In this document: piece after piece, positions 50,273 to 62,147 of the stretch
Layout of the letters: the number at the start of each line of letters is the position of its first letter
Numbering within the stretch: the first letter of the stretch is position 1
Assembly: GCA_963576735.1 (NCBI GenBank)
Contig: OY755196.1
Coordinates: 11,823,912 to 11,887,911 of the forward strand
DNA from: Bedellia somnulentella
Taxonomy: Eukaryota; Arthropoda; Insecta; Lepidoptera; Bedelliidae
Direction: 5' to 3'
Length of the DNA stretch: 64,000 nucleotides
Program-made: the position numbers and the translations under genes
Notes under the pieces: generated by a model
Told to the model about the DNA's origin: nothing
What the model saw: the letters and a program-made list of their open reading frames with translations, nothing else
The model's database searches: none

Positions 50273-52327
50273 GCAAGCACGTCTTTCAATTACTTCATTG
50301 CATGGCGACCCTGCCAGTGCGGCCACGCGGCTGCGCTGCGCACGAGTACAGACAATTTTTTATTATTAGTGTTGAAGTGAAGTATAATAACTGTGAAAAT
50401 AACAAGTGTAACGAAAATACTATAAGTGCTAATTAAAATATTTCGACAAATATGTACATAGTGACGTGGTCCCGCAGTTATAATATAATACCACACCAAC
50501 CAATATCCGTTTAAGATGAAACCTAGAACCTCACTGATCTCATTTAAACATCATTATATTGAAAAGGAAAATCCCACAAGAATATCCCGAACATACCAGT
50601 ATGGACTCTAGCTGACGTATCTCAGATGAAGTGACCCTCACATGGATGTCTTTCATTGGCAAGAAAATCTTGAAATGGCTGAATTATAAGACTATTAATG
50701 GAGCCCGTGTGTGAAAAAAAGTGAAATCGCATTAAGGTTTAGTTTTATCGGTAGTTTATTTTTAAACTAGTATATCATTCCTAATAATTAAAATAAAAGT
50801 AGAAGTAGAAGTAATTTCATTATTTAGGTCAATTTTGTTAATTCAATTAAAATATTTAATAAATAAAAACTGTAAAATAATTATTTTTAATATAACAATA
50901 TATTATTATATTATCACTATACTTTGTGCACTTAAGAATCAATTTAAATTAACGTTGGAAGGATAAATGAGATAAAAGTGATATGCAAAACGTAAATAAC
51001 GTAGTTATAAAAAATGTGTTAGTGTTTATTATGTTTGCATTGAATATGTTGTTAGCCTGTCCGAGCTATGTAGTATTTATAGTAATTTTTTTTTTTTTCG
51101 AAATAATGTTGATACTGTCAAAGAAAAGAAGTGAATATATATTGTAAAAGAAAATAGTAAACGAGAATGGTGGAAATGAAAAGAAATCTGTTAGTAGAGT
51201 CAAATGAATTGATGTTATTGAAAAACATGAATGCGAGGTTTATTAAAGGATGCAATTAAGAATTTAGGTAAAAGGAGGTGTTGTCAGATGGCTGTTGCTA
51301 GGCTTATATTTGCGTATGTGTTGGTACGGCGATGGAAGAGGTAGCGTTGCATACATATACGGCATGAAGAATTCTATGAAGTCATCGCTGTGTGTGGTAT
51401 GATTGAGATGGTAAGGTGATGTGATTGTTATGATTTAAAAAGGTAATGGAATGTAGCCTAAGTAAGTATGAAAGGTTTGGATGTTTATGAAATACAGTTT
51501 GTACTATGGTAGTTTCGATTGCTAAGTTTTTGATGTTCATTTGAATTGATCACTCAAATGTTATTTCAATTATTTAACAATTGATAACTAAATATGGAAT
51601 GTAAGAATATTGGAAGGTCTTCGAAAGGAGTATTAAAGTCATACACGGTACACCAAGGTACAAAGCAGATCTCTGAATCCTTTTTATCTGATCATGACGC
51701 GGTTGAATACCTTTCGTGAAGAAAATTGGACACCAAAAGAGTGTTAAAAGAGAGAGACTGTTTATAAGTATATAAATGCGCATGTGATGTTTAATATTAT
51801 TTGTACTTTGAAATGAAATAAAATGAATGAATATTATATATAAAGGTGGCCGACCCATTGAAGTAATGAGTGTGCCTTGATAAGAGATGAAGAATAAATA
51901 AATATATGACTTGAGATGGAGGCATGGTTGTCCACAGCTATTTTAAATATACGATAAAAATGTAAGAGAGGATACTATAAAAAATTAACGAAATATAATA
52001 AAGTTAATGACTATTGTGAAGGAGAAATGTATAAAAAAATTATATGTGGTTAAAGTACTATGAAATGTCTCTAAAACAATACTTGATTGTGATTACGCGG
52101 CAAATTGTTTGGCCTACGATTTGTTTGATTATCCCGGATTTTACTAATAGATTTTATTAAGTATAGTAGTTAAGTTTTAAATAGATAAACAAGTTCTAAA
52201 AAAGGTTAAATTTAATTTTTATTTTTATTTGATATTCGACTCTTAGTAAATAGATTAATGGATAATAATTTCTTTAAAAAATAATATGTTATTTATAAAT
52301 ATATTTTTTATTTGCAAAGGGGGAAGG

Positions 52328-52422
52328 TGTAGTGTAGTGTGAGTGCATCTCGTCCCCCTCTTGCCATTATATTATGTAAGTTAGTTGTAACTCTTAAGTA
52401 GTAATAAACATATATTCAAACA
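52328..52422 (+). repeat. 3' LTR of the non-autonomous LTR element
   Basis: 95 bp identical to the 5' LTR, followed by the GTACA duplication at 52423-52427. Confidence 0.93.
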
Positions 52423-52429
52423 GTACACT

Positions 52430-53320
52430 AGTCTATCAATTCTTACTTTGCATACACTTACATATGTTCCACTAATGATATGAGAAAAGACTTACCTAGT
52501 TTCATGCTTTGAGATTGCACATTTCATAAGAGAACAACAATAGGCAGAGTACTTTACGCCAAATCGTGCGATCGTGGCACTTCTCACTAGTTCTCACGCA
52601 TACACTGCCATTCATTAATATACATTAGTCTGCTTTAAAATATACAACTTACAACAACGATATGGACGATACAATTGGCAAATATTTTTTATTGATCCTA
52701 GGGTTTTTGGAACACAGTCTTCAAACTTTCTAATATGTGTAAAATATTGTTAAAACCGTACCCAAACGGAGACATCGGGGAGAGTAAATGTTTTATTTCA
52801 ATAAAACTTGAGGCAATGCATTCTTAACTCTTATAGAATTGATCACATTGTATTCCTAGTTTGGCAGACAATGTGATAGTTATAGTGATGACAGTTATAG
52901 TTATTGGGTCAATGTTATATCTTCATTACTTATCGCTTGCAGCATTATGACATCCCTTGTTGGGAAAATCGCAATCAATTTGGATGGAATAAATGATGAT
53001 TCGACCTCTTTATGTTCCCCATTCTATTACTTCATTCATTTTAGTAAGCAGTTGAGAAATCATTGGTGCTGAGAAATAACAGGCGCCTTTGCCTATTATA
53101 TTAGGTACCTGAGTAATGTTTCAAAGTTAGAGTTTCAATAAAAATAAAGCATTTTTAACTTGACTTTTTTACAAGCTGTACTGAAGCGTGAAGTGTCTTG
53201 AATTATTAACACTGTGTATCTTTGACATTTCATGGTGTCAGAGCGACACAAAAAATATGACTGTAGTATTTTCTGACAACTAGAATCTAATGAAAGATTG
53301 AATGTTTTTTAGTAAGGGCG
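52430..53320. other. stretch without recognised genes
   Basis: No coding frame, known repeat or motif was recognised. Confidence 0.4.
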
Positions 53321-53323
53321 GTA

Positions 53324-54791
53324 TAGCTTAGACCTTTGATTATGAACACTATAGATAGAGCGATGTTACGTCATCCATTTTAAAAAGAGAAGCCCTTATT
53401 TAAGTTCTTATATGTTAAAAAGAGACACAAAATCTTTATTGTCATCTCTATCGCGTAACCCGTTTTGTTGATGTCACGCTTTTAAAGCTTGACAAACAAA
53501 GCGTCGACTTGTGAGCGATTTTGGTTTTCTTTTGATTTTGAGAAAGATTTTATTCATTTGTATATTGTTATTGTGATAAAAGAGACTCCATTAGTCAAAC
53601 TTATTATTTAGTGAGGTATGGTTGGGTGTAGCGTGCTTGGCTGCGGAAGCCGCAGCGAAAAACACATCGAAGGATTGACTTTCTGAAGTGAGTGAGTTTT
53701 TTAATGTTTTTCTACAGATAAATACATAATAAATACATTGCGCGATCAGAAAAAAAGTGATTCAAATGTTAATTACGTTGAACTAGATTACTAGCATTTT
53801 CTTTAGTTATTTTGAGCAATTTTTTAATAGCATAACCTAAAAATATGCAGTATCTCAGTGTTCCCATAATTCACGTTTTTCATCCTACCCTGTCGTTAGG
53901 GTAAAATTTTCAAATTAGTAAACTGATGTTAATAAGTGAGTATATTATGAATTTCGTCGCGCTATAGCGACGCTGAATGATTTCCAATTGTTATCTACGG
54001 AATTAGTAAGTAATAAATTTGTTATATTTATTTAATTTCTTCGTATTCATTACAGTTTTCCTAAAGACCCGAATCTACGAGAAAAATGGATTGCGGCCAC
54101 TGGAAGATGCAATTGGAAATCAACCAAATATAAAATACTTAGATGTACGAATACATCATCTTTTGAAAAATGTGACTGAAATAGACGAATGAATTCGAAA
54201 TTTTCACACGAAACTGATTTTGTTTAAAGGTCAATAGTAAATAATGCAATAAAACTCATGTACAAAATAGTGCTGTCTTTTATTTTTCAAAATACAAACA
54301 TAGACCCCACTATACCCATGATGACCCGTATGATATTTACCTACATAACTTGCACTTATGGAACAGCTGTTTTTTTTTGTCCAGTAACAAAGTTAGTCCC
54401 GTACAAAAATTTATTCGTAATCATGGGAAGATTCATCCCTGATAGTTAGTAAAATGCTTTAGATTTCACGGTGTATTAAACATCAGTATAAATGGTAAAA
54501 TTAAACAAAAAAGATTGTATAATACTAGGAGCAAGTATGTATAATTATATGATTGCAGGAAATAATATAGTAAACAGTAAACCTTTACAATAAATAAAAC
54601 GACGTAACAATAAATTGACGTAATCAATTTTAAATTAAAAAGTAGCTTTTAGAATGGTGATTATACTATTTTGGGGTAATTGTTTTCTAGTGATCGCAAC
54701 ATTACAGGGAAAAATATTGCTATCTAAAAGAGGTACTCTCCCGTTGCATTATGACTCTGTCTATAGTGTTCATAGTCAAAGGCTTAGACTA
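53324..54791 (+). mobile_element. 1.47-kb inverted-repeat element carrying a THAP remnant (P-element-like?)
   Basis: 37-bp ends 53324-53360 and 54755-54791 are inverted copies with about six differences, sharing TATGAACACTATAGA. Between them is a two-exon THAP-like sequence. P-type transposons have ~31-bp ends and an N-terminal THAP domain, hence the suggestion; the expected 8-bp target duplication was not found. Confidence 0.6.
53618..54179 (+). pseudogene. THAP zinc-finger domain remnant, two exons, broken
   Basis: Exon 1 from ATG 53618: MVGCSVLGCGSRSEKH... ending LTF then stop TGA at 53684, just where a His/Lys-Phe-Pro junction is expected; the donor region reads GAAGTGAGTG, as if one base were lost. 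Exon 2 after TTACAG at 54056: FPKDPNLREKWIAATGRCNW..., stop TGA at 54177. THAP features seen: first cysteine pair CX4C, FPKDP, KWIAATGR-x-NW. The later Cys-x2-His is damaged (CTNTSSF) and the AVPTIF-type end is absent. So the zinc site cannot be complete. Other reading: a host THAP gene fragment captured by the element. Confidence 0.65.
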
Positions 54792-54799
54792 ATATTTTA

Positions 54800-55850
54800 A
54801 TTGGAAGGTATTATTTAGTTTTCTCGTAAGTCAAGGAACTGTTAAAGATTAAGTTTTTTTTAAAATACTTTGACTTAAAGAACTTTTAATTTCTTAAAAT
54901 AATCAATTAAAATTCAGCAAGAAAAAAAAACTACCCTCATACAATATAATAATTATATAAGTAATCGAACTGAAAGGGGAGTTAAGTGGCAAACTAAAAA
55001 CAATTTCCTTTAAAAGGAAATAACATACGGTAAACCCAGATATATCTTCAACATCATCATCATTCACCCAACGAACGTCCACTACTAGACAAAGGCCTCC
55101 CTTAAAGACACAACCTCACAGGTCCCACGCCGCCCTCATCCATCGACTCCCCGCGATCTTCACAAAGTCATTGGTCCACCTTGTGAAAAATTAAAGCACC
55201 CAAACTATGCCACACTATAATTATATTTTAGTTATTGAATTAGAATGTAACTACTGCGAACACTTGTTCTCACTAGTTACATTTCCAAGCCTAATGAAAC
55301 TAGCGAGAATAATCCCGTAATACCGCAACGCGCCATTTTAGTTATTAAACATTACTAAGCTAGAGTAATCTTACACTTAATTAAAACATTCCTTGATGTA
55401 TAGACTCACGACTCGTATCTCAATTATAATATGTAAATCTTAAGTATCAAGAATTATGCAGCCATTTAGATTAAGAAATAAAAATAACAAGGGTCATTGA
55501 TCACAGTATCCAAATCTATCAGTAATCTGTAAGTCAAACGCTCACTGAAAATGCTGAGTCAACACCAATTCGCTGTTCAGGTGCCACAGGAAGTGCATGA
55601 CAATTTTTTGTATGATTTTTGTTTCTCTTTTTGTTTTTATTTTGTTATTAATTTATTGTTAAATATTGTTAAAATTAAGTGTCTGTGTAAAAATTGATGT
55701 TACTTGTTTTTTTTGTGCCTACAATGGCGAATAAACGTTTTTCTTCTTCTTCATCAAAATCTACTTAGAACGAGATTTTTTGGTCACATCTCTGGAACGA
55801 AATAAAGGAATGAAAAGAAGACGGCGTATTTTCAACTTGAACCTTTCTTC
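54800..55850. other. AT-rich stretch with one LINE-like scrap
   Basis: At 55065-55190 the phrase ACGTCCACTACTAGACAAAG and GGCCTCCC recall a 3' LINE segment common in Lepidoptera; a similar phrase is at 29268. Nothing else recognised. Confidence 0.4.
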
Positions 55851-55852
55851 TA

Positions 55853-55977
55853 CATACATACATATACTCATGCCATTATTACCTGTTGGAATAGGCAGAG
55901 ACTGTCGATCGCCACTTTGTACGATCCTGTCAAACCTCTCTAGCTGCGTTTACATCCATCAATATTTTTATACAAAA
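55853..55977 (-). repeat. RTE LINE 3' fragment
   Basis: TACATATACTCATGCCATTA, GCAGAGACTGTCGATCGCC, then CCTCTCTAGCTGCGTTTAC in reverse complement. Confidence 0.85.
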
Positions 55978-55991
55978 CCTTTCTTTTCTTA

Positions 55992-56241
55992 GCTGTGTAG
56001 TGTCGGCTTAGAATAGCACTACCCCATTTCTTCCGGTGGGTGTACTTAAGAGGTGACTAACGGTATTAGGAGTTTTTAAGGGATTTTTGGGCGGTGCGAT
56101 TTGAGACCCATCACCAACAACCTTTATTCTACCATCTTTTCCCCACTTAACTTCCAAAAGTGGCAGAGAAATTTCTAATTTCTCAGCTCTAGCTACCCCT
56201 TTTAGGGATTTATAGCCGTGAGTATATGTATGTATGTATGT
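55992..56241 (+). repeat. SINE1, full length (A)
   Basis: GCTGTGTAGTGTCGGC to GTATGTATGTATG; 15 bases from the LINE fragment of opposite orientation. Confidence 0.9.
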
Positions 56242-56525
56242 TCTTTTCTTGTTTGCAACATCGGCAGTTTGAATAAGTTTTGAATATGTATGTAGTGTTA
56301 TTTTACGCCTTTGAGCCTTTTAATTAGTTACGTATGTCATTACATAAGAAAGGTGGCGATTGGAAATTGCACATGATCTAGACGAACGTATTACGGTTTT
56401 GGAAACGATCACGTAGTTAAATAGTGACGAGGCTAGCAAACGTGAGTTTTAGTACGTATTCCCATATATCGAAATAATAATTACTAGTGGGTTACCCTGG
56501 CTGGTTATCCAATAAAATGAGTTTA

Positions 56526-56629
56526 TTTTGAAATTTTCCGACCAATCACAGCGCAGCTCTTTTGAATTTCTAGTGAATTTTTCTGATTGGCCGGTTTGAA
56601 AAAATTCCGACCAATCACAGCGCATCTCT
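56526..56629 (+). repeat. tandem pair of CCAAT-containing units
   Basis: TTTTCCGACCAATCACAGCG-type phrase occurs at 56533-56555 and 56604-56624, each preceded by a TTTGAAA-like run and followed by CTCT. A reverse ATTGG lies between. Could be a regulatory cluster or a simple duplication. Confidence 0.5.
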
Positions 56630-57462
56630 GATCGACTAAAGTTTGCGCGCGCTTATGACACTCAAGCAAAGTCTATGGGCCAAAATCGAAACTTTGAAAT
56701 TCTGTAACAATTAACTTAATCCAGTTACATTAGATGTCTGAATTTTGTGCACACCACGGCCGCGAACTGTACAAAACGATACCTTAACCAAATTTTTAGC
56801 TTAACTCATCGCGACACAGGCTTCCGGGCAAGAAAGAGGCTTACAGAAATCAATACATAGTATAAAACAAAGTCGCTTTCGCTGTATGTCCGTATGTATG
56901 CTTAGATCTTTAAAACTACGCAACGGATTTTGATGCGGTTTTTTTTAATAGATAGAGTGATTTTTAAGGAAGGTTTGTATGTATAATAAATGCATAATAT
57001 AGTAGAGAAACACTGATAAATTTAAAGATTTCTAATGTGTTGTCGTAAATAAGCACGTTTTTTTGCGCTTATATTGCAAACGCTGACTGAACCCTACGAG
57101 ATAGACCAAAATAATGTACTACAGTATTGTTCACCTTAAAAAGTTCAACAAAAAAGTCCGCGATGGTATATGTCTATCTCTTAGGGATAACCCAGCATAA
57201 CCATTTTTATTCTTTACTAAAAAATGGTTATTTACGAAGTGATTTTAAACAATACAGCATTAATCCTTATCCAATTAGTACTTACGTAAAGTACCTTACC
57301 TTAAATAAATTGTGCATTTATTATAGATCAATATGCTTTTTACAGCATGTAATTTAAGTGATTATTACCGAAGATATTACAAATTTAAAATGCAGGGTCG
57401 TAGTTGTTTGCGCCGGGCGGCGCGTGCCTATAAATAGCGCGTCGATGGCCGCGCTTCGCCTT

Positions 57463-58233
57463 CACAACTTCATACGGCTTCGCCTTCAGCGAGCCGTAAC
57501 ACAACTCGGAGAGTGGTTCAGGAAGTGGCGGATCGAGGTTAATCCCTCCAAAAGCGCAGCCATGCTCTTTCGGAAGGGAGGCGCCTCACACGATCCGCCT
57601 CCGCCTGTTCAACTCTTCGGTACACCTATTCCGTGGGTGAAAAAGACCAAATACCTCGGTATTGTCTTTGATCCCCGGCTTACATGGTCACACCACATCA
57701 AATACATACGCAACAAAGCCTCATTCGTCCTGAATAGGCTATCACCGATGCTTTGTGCTCGCAGTAAGTTACCACTGCGTCACAAAGTTACACTATACAA
57801 AACATGTATACGCTCGGTCCTCTCGTACGGTAGTGTTGCGTTCGCACACGCCAGAGAGGGCTTGATACACCGCCTCCAGGTGATACAGAATAGGTTCATG
57901 CGCAAGGCGGTAGGGGCGCCTTGGTATGTTAGGAACTATGATCTCCACAGAGACTTAGGACTCAATACTATCAGGGATCATTTCAAACAAATCTCACGTA
58001 GATACTTTGATAAGATCCCTGATCACCCCAACCCCTTACTCCGAGCCTCGCTCGACTACACGATTTCCCCGGACGCCGGGACCGGGATTCGACGCCCACG
58101 TAGCGTGCTCTCGGATCCCGACGACGACACCACCCGCGAGCTCGAGGCCTCAGGGGCCACCGGCGCTCGCGGTCACACCAACAACCACTATCACTCCAGA
58201 CACCGACCCCGCCGGCGAGGTCGTAGAACCTAA
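57463..58233 (+). pseudogene. jockey-type LINE reverse transcriptase, C-terminal part only
   Basis: The frame upstream (from 57358) is fortuitous; LINE protein begins near 57484. Seen are LGEWFRKWRIEVNPSKSAAM, YLGIVFDPRLTWSHH and YGSVAFAHA, which belong to the RT thumb and following region of jockey-clade LINEs; the FADD catalytic block is lost by truncation. The tail (DPDDDTTRELEASGA...) is Arg/His-rich. No stop interrupts what remains, which suggests a fairly young insertion. Confidence 0.8.
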
Positions 58234-58493
58234 CACTAATTTTAGAGTCACACCAGACTCAACTAGAGTCTATTTTATTTTTATGCTCACCCTATCCGAC
58301 TTAGCTTAGGTACACTCCTTTTCGCCGCCAGGGCGGCCTTCAGCCGCCCGGCACACAAGTTATGTTGACGCCGCACAGGCCGCAGGGCCAGCAGCACCGA
58401 ACCGGTGGGGTTTTAGTCGGTAAGAATCCGACATACCTACCTCGAGCGACGGGGGATCCATGAGGATTTCCCCACCGGTAAACAAAAAAAAAA
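57463..58493 (+). mobile_element. 5'-truncated jockey-type LINE with poly(A) and 11-bp target duplication
   Basis: CGCTTCGCCTT occurs at 57452-57462 and 58494-58504; between them lie LINE coding sequence, a GC-rich 3' UTR and a poly(A) run (58481-58493). Nested in the Helitron. GC-rich against AT-rich surroundings. Confidence 0.8.
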
Positions 58494-58955
58494 CGCTTCG
58501 CCTTACAGCACTTAATGATTTGCAGCGATCGCACGCGTTTATCGGAGCTCTCTAGCGAGGAAAATATCAAGAATTAATTAAACTGAATAGAATAAGTATC
58601 TTTTGTTGTTCATTATCTTTTAATTTTTATTATTATTATTATATTAGTAGCATTGTAAGTACATTAGGTTAGATAGGATTAGCTTAAAACCATATTTCTT
58701 GGTATTTCTTCCATTAACACTTTGATTTGAATTTAGAGTTAAGTCAATTTAGTATTAGGGCGAGCATTTTCAATTATTGAAAATTATAGTTAAGTTCATA
58801 GAAGAACTGAATAGAATAGGTATATTTTGTTGTTGATAATCTTTTGTTTTTAGTCGAATTAATAGTAAGTAAATATTCCAGCACTAACCAAAAGGACATT
58901 CTGTAGTAGGTATATTTTGCATTGCACCCGTGCGAAGCCGGGGCGGGTCGCTAGT

Positions 58956-60130
58956 AATATATAAAGAAGATGTGATATTTCGTAAACGAACAATGAAAAA
59001 AATATAATTCTGTATAGTGTAGACTCCATAATAGTCATCGCATAGTGATTAATCGTTGTACATCTTTCTCTGTTTCTTTTTTCAGTGAAAAATATAGTAA
59101 TCCTGTGTTAAAACTCTAGCGCTGGACTTTAATCCAAGGATATATGAATTTGCAGCTTAATGTTGATGTTATTTTTATTGTCAACAAAAGTATGTGGGAG
59201 TCATGTTAGAGCGCACACTACTGCGGATTCACTCGCACATAGCAGCGTCTCACTCATATTACTACATCGCGGAGTGTAAATGTTTTTCGAGTTAAGCATA
59301 GATACAAATTATAAGTTGGTACACAGCAGGGGTGTACTGGCCAGTACATCTTTGCTGTTTCCACAAGCATAACCAGTTAGCAAATATTATCTTGTTAGAT
59401 TAAATACAGAATGAATAAATTATGTAGTGTGAAAAAGACGTGTTAATTGTAATACAATTATTATATTAAATTCTATCTACCATCTCTCAATGTTCCTCAA
59501 AAAGTGGAATGTATAGCCGTAAATATTTGTAATGTTTCTTAGGGTGCCTGTATTCTATACTATAATAAGAATATAACGAGGTCAAAACTGTACATTGAAG
59601 AAAAAAATACAAAAACCGGTGGAATATGTTTAATTTTTTATACAGAAGCCAAATTTGCGCTTTTTTTAAAAATGTCTGTCTGTCTTTCTGTCCGGTCATC
59701 ACGTTAATTCTACCTGACGGATCTTGATCAAAATTGGTATGAATATAGCTTATACACCAGGCCAACTTATAGGATATCTTTCTCTTAATAACATATATAT
59801 ACTCGTAAATAACACAGTCTGGAATATTTAAGTATATAAAACGAAAAGATAAGTTGGTATAAGATTTTGGTAAAACATATATAGTACACCTGTAGTAGTT
59901 GAGTCTTATAAAAGAAAACGTGTCTAATACCACCACAGAAAACCCTACATTTTTATGGTATTCTTTTATATGATAATACGTTATTTTGTTTCTGTAATTC
60001 ATTTTAATTCACAACGCACGTATGAGTAAATTTGCCTACTTTCTCAGCTGATTGCAAGCGAGATCGTGCAACAAGCGTTAGTATGTTCGATCGGTCAACG
60101 TCTCATTTACTCCATTCATCGGACGCTGTA
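58956..60130. other. stretch without recognised genes
   Basis: At 59668-59750 a phrase CTGACGGATCTTGATCAAAA with TCTGTCTGTCTTTCTG recalls dispersed lepidopteran repeats. A 171-codon minus frame (60002-59487) has no protein-like features. Confidence 0.4.
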
Positions 60131-61705
60131 TCAAATCAAATCAAAATCATTTATTTCGGATTATTCATCCATATAGTTTTTAGTAATCACAAAAACTTAA
60201 ATACCTATGTTAGTAACAAAAATAACATTTAAAATTAAATACAGACATAATTAATTGTACTGCTTTGTATTATTGTGGCTAATACTACCGACAACTGGCG
60301 GTGTGCAGTCTCACCCAGTGCCGGAGCAGTGGGGAGTCCCACCTGTCACTCAACACACGCAGAATGCTGTTGGAGCTCGCACGAACGCGCTGAAGCATGG
60401 AGGCTGTACGGCTTCTTATTATGGCATAAAAATCGCTAGTCCTAGCCTCCGCGAACATAGCTGATGCGCTACAAAATCGTGGGAGCTTCAACAACACTCT
60501 GAATGCATTGTTGTATTGGACGCGAAGAGCGCTGTAAGCACGCTGTGTGTAGCGGACCCACAGGCTGCACGTGTAAAAGGTTTGGCAAAACGCCTTAAAG
60601 AGTGTAACCTTCACATCATTAGTACACCGTGCAAACCTGCGAGCCAACATGTTACACCGTACTGACAGCGCTCTTCGCTCTCGCTCAATGTCAAGGTCGT
60701 CCGACATGCCCTCCGTCACCCAATGGCCCAGATATTTAAATTTGTCCACCTTCTTAAGAGGGGCACCACACAAGTTAAGAAGTGGTAATTCAGAATACGT
60801 TTTCTTCCCGGCTTTAAACACCATAAACTCGCTCTTCTTAGGGTTATACCTTAGACCATGGGATTCCGCATAGGCTTCACAAATATGTAGTAATCGACGT
60901 AGAGCACCAAGCGAGGGGCTCAGCAGCACCATGTCGTCCGCATAACTAATGTTGTTAATACAAACTCCGTCTACATGACAGCCGACACCGGTACTGCTGA
61001 GCTCCTCGATGAGTCGGTTCATGTACAGGTTGAAGAGCCGTGGAGAGCTCAGCCCCCCCTGCCTCACGCCGCACTCCAACCTATACACTTCCGACCGCAC
61101 CCCCGCCCATTTAACACAATTTGTCTGATTGTTGTACCAATATTTAAACAATGACACAATTTCCACTGGCACATCTGTGTTACATCGAATCTTCTGCCAT
61201 AGTACATCATAACTCACCAGGTCAAATGCTTTCGATAAGTCCAAATAACAGGCAAAAACGGGTGTCTTTCTTGTCGTGTAGTATTGGACAGTCTGCTGAA
61301 GAGAAAATATGGCACTTTCCGTAGAAAGGCCAGGGCAAAAACCAAATTGAGCATCATTTAAATGACTGTGTCTCTCAAGCTGTTTATCCAGCAAACTATC
61401 CAAAACCTTCGCTATAATCGTAGCTAGTGATATAGGCCTGTAGTTGGACGAATCTGACACGTCTCCCGTCTTGTTTTTTACAATAGGCACAACTACAGTG
61501 TACAGCAAGTCCTCAGGTAAGTGACAATGCGACAAACATAAATTATAAAACATGGCAAGGACTATAGGCAGGTGCACACCAGCGAATCTCAAGTGTTCAA
61601 CGCTGAGCCCATCCTGCCCTGGAGACTTACCTCTGACCATACCCTTAATAATGTATCGTGGTTGGAGCGAGTCAGCGGTGGTACTTAGCCCACACGTATA
61701 TTATT
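60131..61705 (-). mobile_element. CR1-group LINE, 5'-truncated, with TTTGAT tail
   Basis: Coding part 61705-60285, 3' UTR with AATAAA, and a 3' end of three tandem TTTGAT-like units (60131-60146 as complement). Differs in tail and protein from the CR1 LINE at 37390. Confidence 0.85.
60285..61705 (-). CDS. CR1-group LINE reverse transcriptase, 5'-truncated, frame open
   Basis: The first ATG is at 61640 (451 codons), but the frame is open and protein-like up to 61705, where a stop and foreign sequence begin, so the ATG is not the natural start. RT blocks: KSPGQDGLSVEHL, VVVPIVKNK, NYRPISLATI near residue 66, ACYLDLSKAFDLV near 130, GVRQGGLSSPRLFN near 191 and YADD at 233-236. C-terminal part continues without damage to stop. 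The endonuclease is missing. Style of the RT (VRQGG-SSP, SYADDMVLLSPS) fits the CR1/L2/Daphne group; exact clade unsure. Confidence 0.85.
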
Positions 61706-61752
61706 AACGTCGTCGACCAACTTAACAGAGAGTCAACTCTACTATTTAGTAA

Positions 61753-62085
61753 CTCAAAGACTCAAACGTTCACACCGAATATTTCCGAAGGGGTAAGCAG
61801 AGGTACCAATACTTCTAAATTTCATGAGACAGCGTCACCTGGAGCATTGTAAATAAAGCCATTAATCACCTGGTCCATAACATATACAGTACACACGTGA
61901 TAGGAGGTAGGCCTATCGCCGTAATACACTGTCACATAACTAAGTACAACTCAGCCATGTGGTACAAATAAACCACACGTATGTCTTTAGAAAAGACAAA
62001 CTGGTGTAGGCCCGACCCGGGATTAGAACACTAGTCGTTTACACGAAAAGCGGTATTCTACCCACTAAGCTATCACGTCGTCACG
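61753..62085 (-). repeat. SINE2, near full length
   Basis: ACTCAAACGTTCACACCG (TTTGAG-type tail) to AGCTATCACGTCG; body has several gaps. Confidence 0.85.
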
Positions 62086-62147
62086 TCAATTTTACAATAA
62101 AATAAACCACAAATAACTATCAACTAAGACAATAATAAGTCACTCAC

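Larger units (their letters stand above)
50178..52422 (+). mobile_element. 2.25-kb non-autonomous LTR retrotransposon (TRIM/LARD-like) with identical LTRs
   Basis: LTRs 50178-50272 and 52328-52422 are identical; GTACA flanks both ends. A polypurine tract AAAGGGGGAAGG (52316-52327) touches the 3' LTR. The internal 2.05 kb is AT-rich with no gag or pol and no frame above about 95 codons. A TGGCGACCCTGCC at 50303 looks like a tRNA-complementary site but lies 30 bases from the LTR, so the primer site is uncertain. Mobilised in trans by an unseen partner; identical LTRs mean recent insertion. Confidence 0.9.
56850..58954 (+). mobile_element. non-autonomous Helitron carrying a LINE fragment
   Basis: Starts TC after A (56849) with ATACATAGTATAAAACAAAG and the block GTCGCTTTCGCTGTATGTCC, and ends GCGAAGCCGGGGCGGGTCG CTAG followed by T (58955). 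A hairpin ACCCG/CGGGT (58926-58948) precedes CTAG by two bases. Termini, hairpin and A-T insertion fit Helitrons known in Lepidoptera. No Rep/helicase inside. Confidence 0.65.

Noticed and set aside
50303..50315. TGGCGACCCTGCC as primer-binding site of the short-LTR element
   Set aside because: It begins with TGG like many primer sites but lies about 30 bases from the LTR end, too far for a normal site; kept only as a remark.
59487..60002. 171-codon minus-strand frame
   Set aside because: AT-rich composition, no motifs, no splice or promoter context; likely chance.
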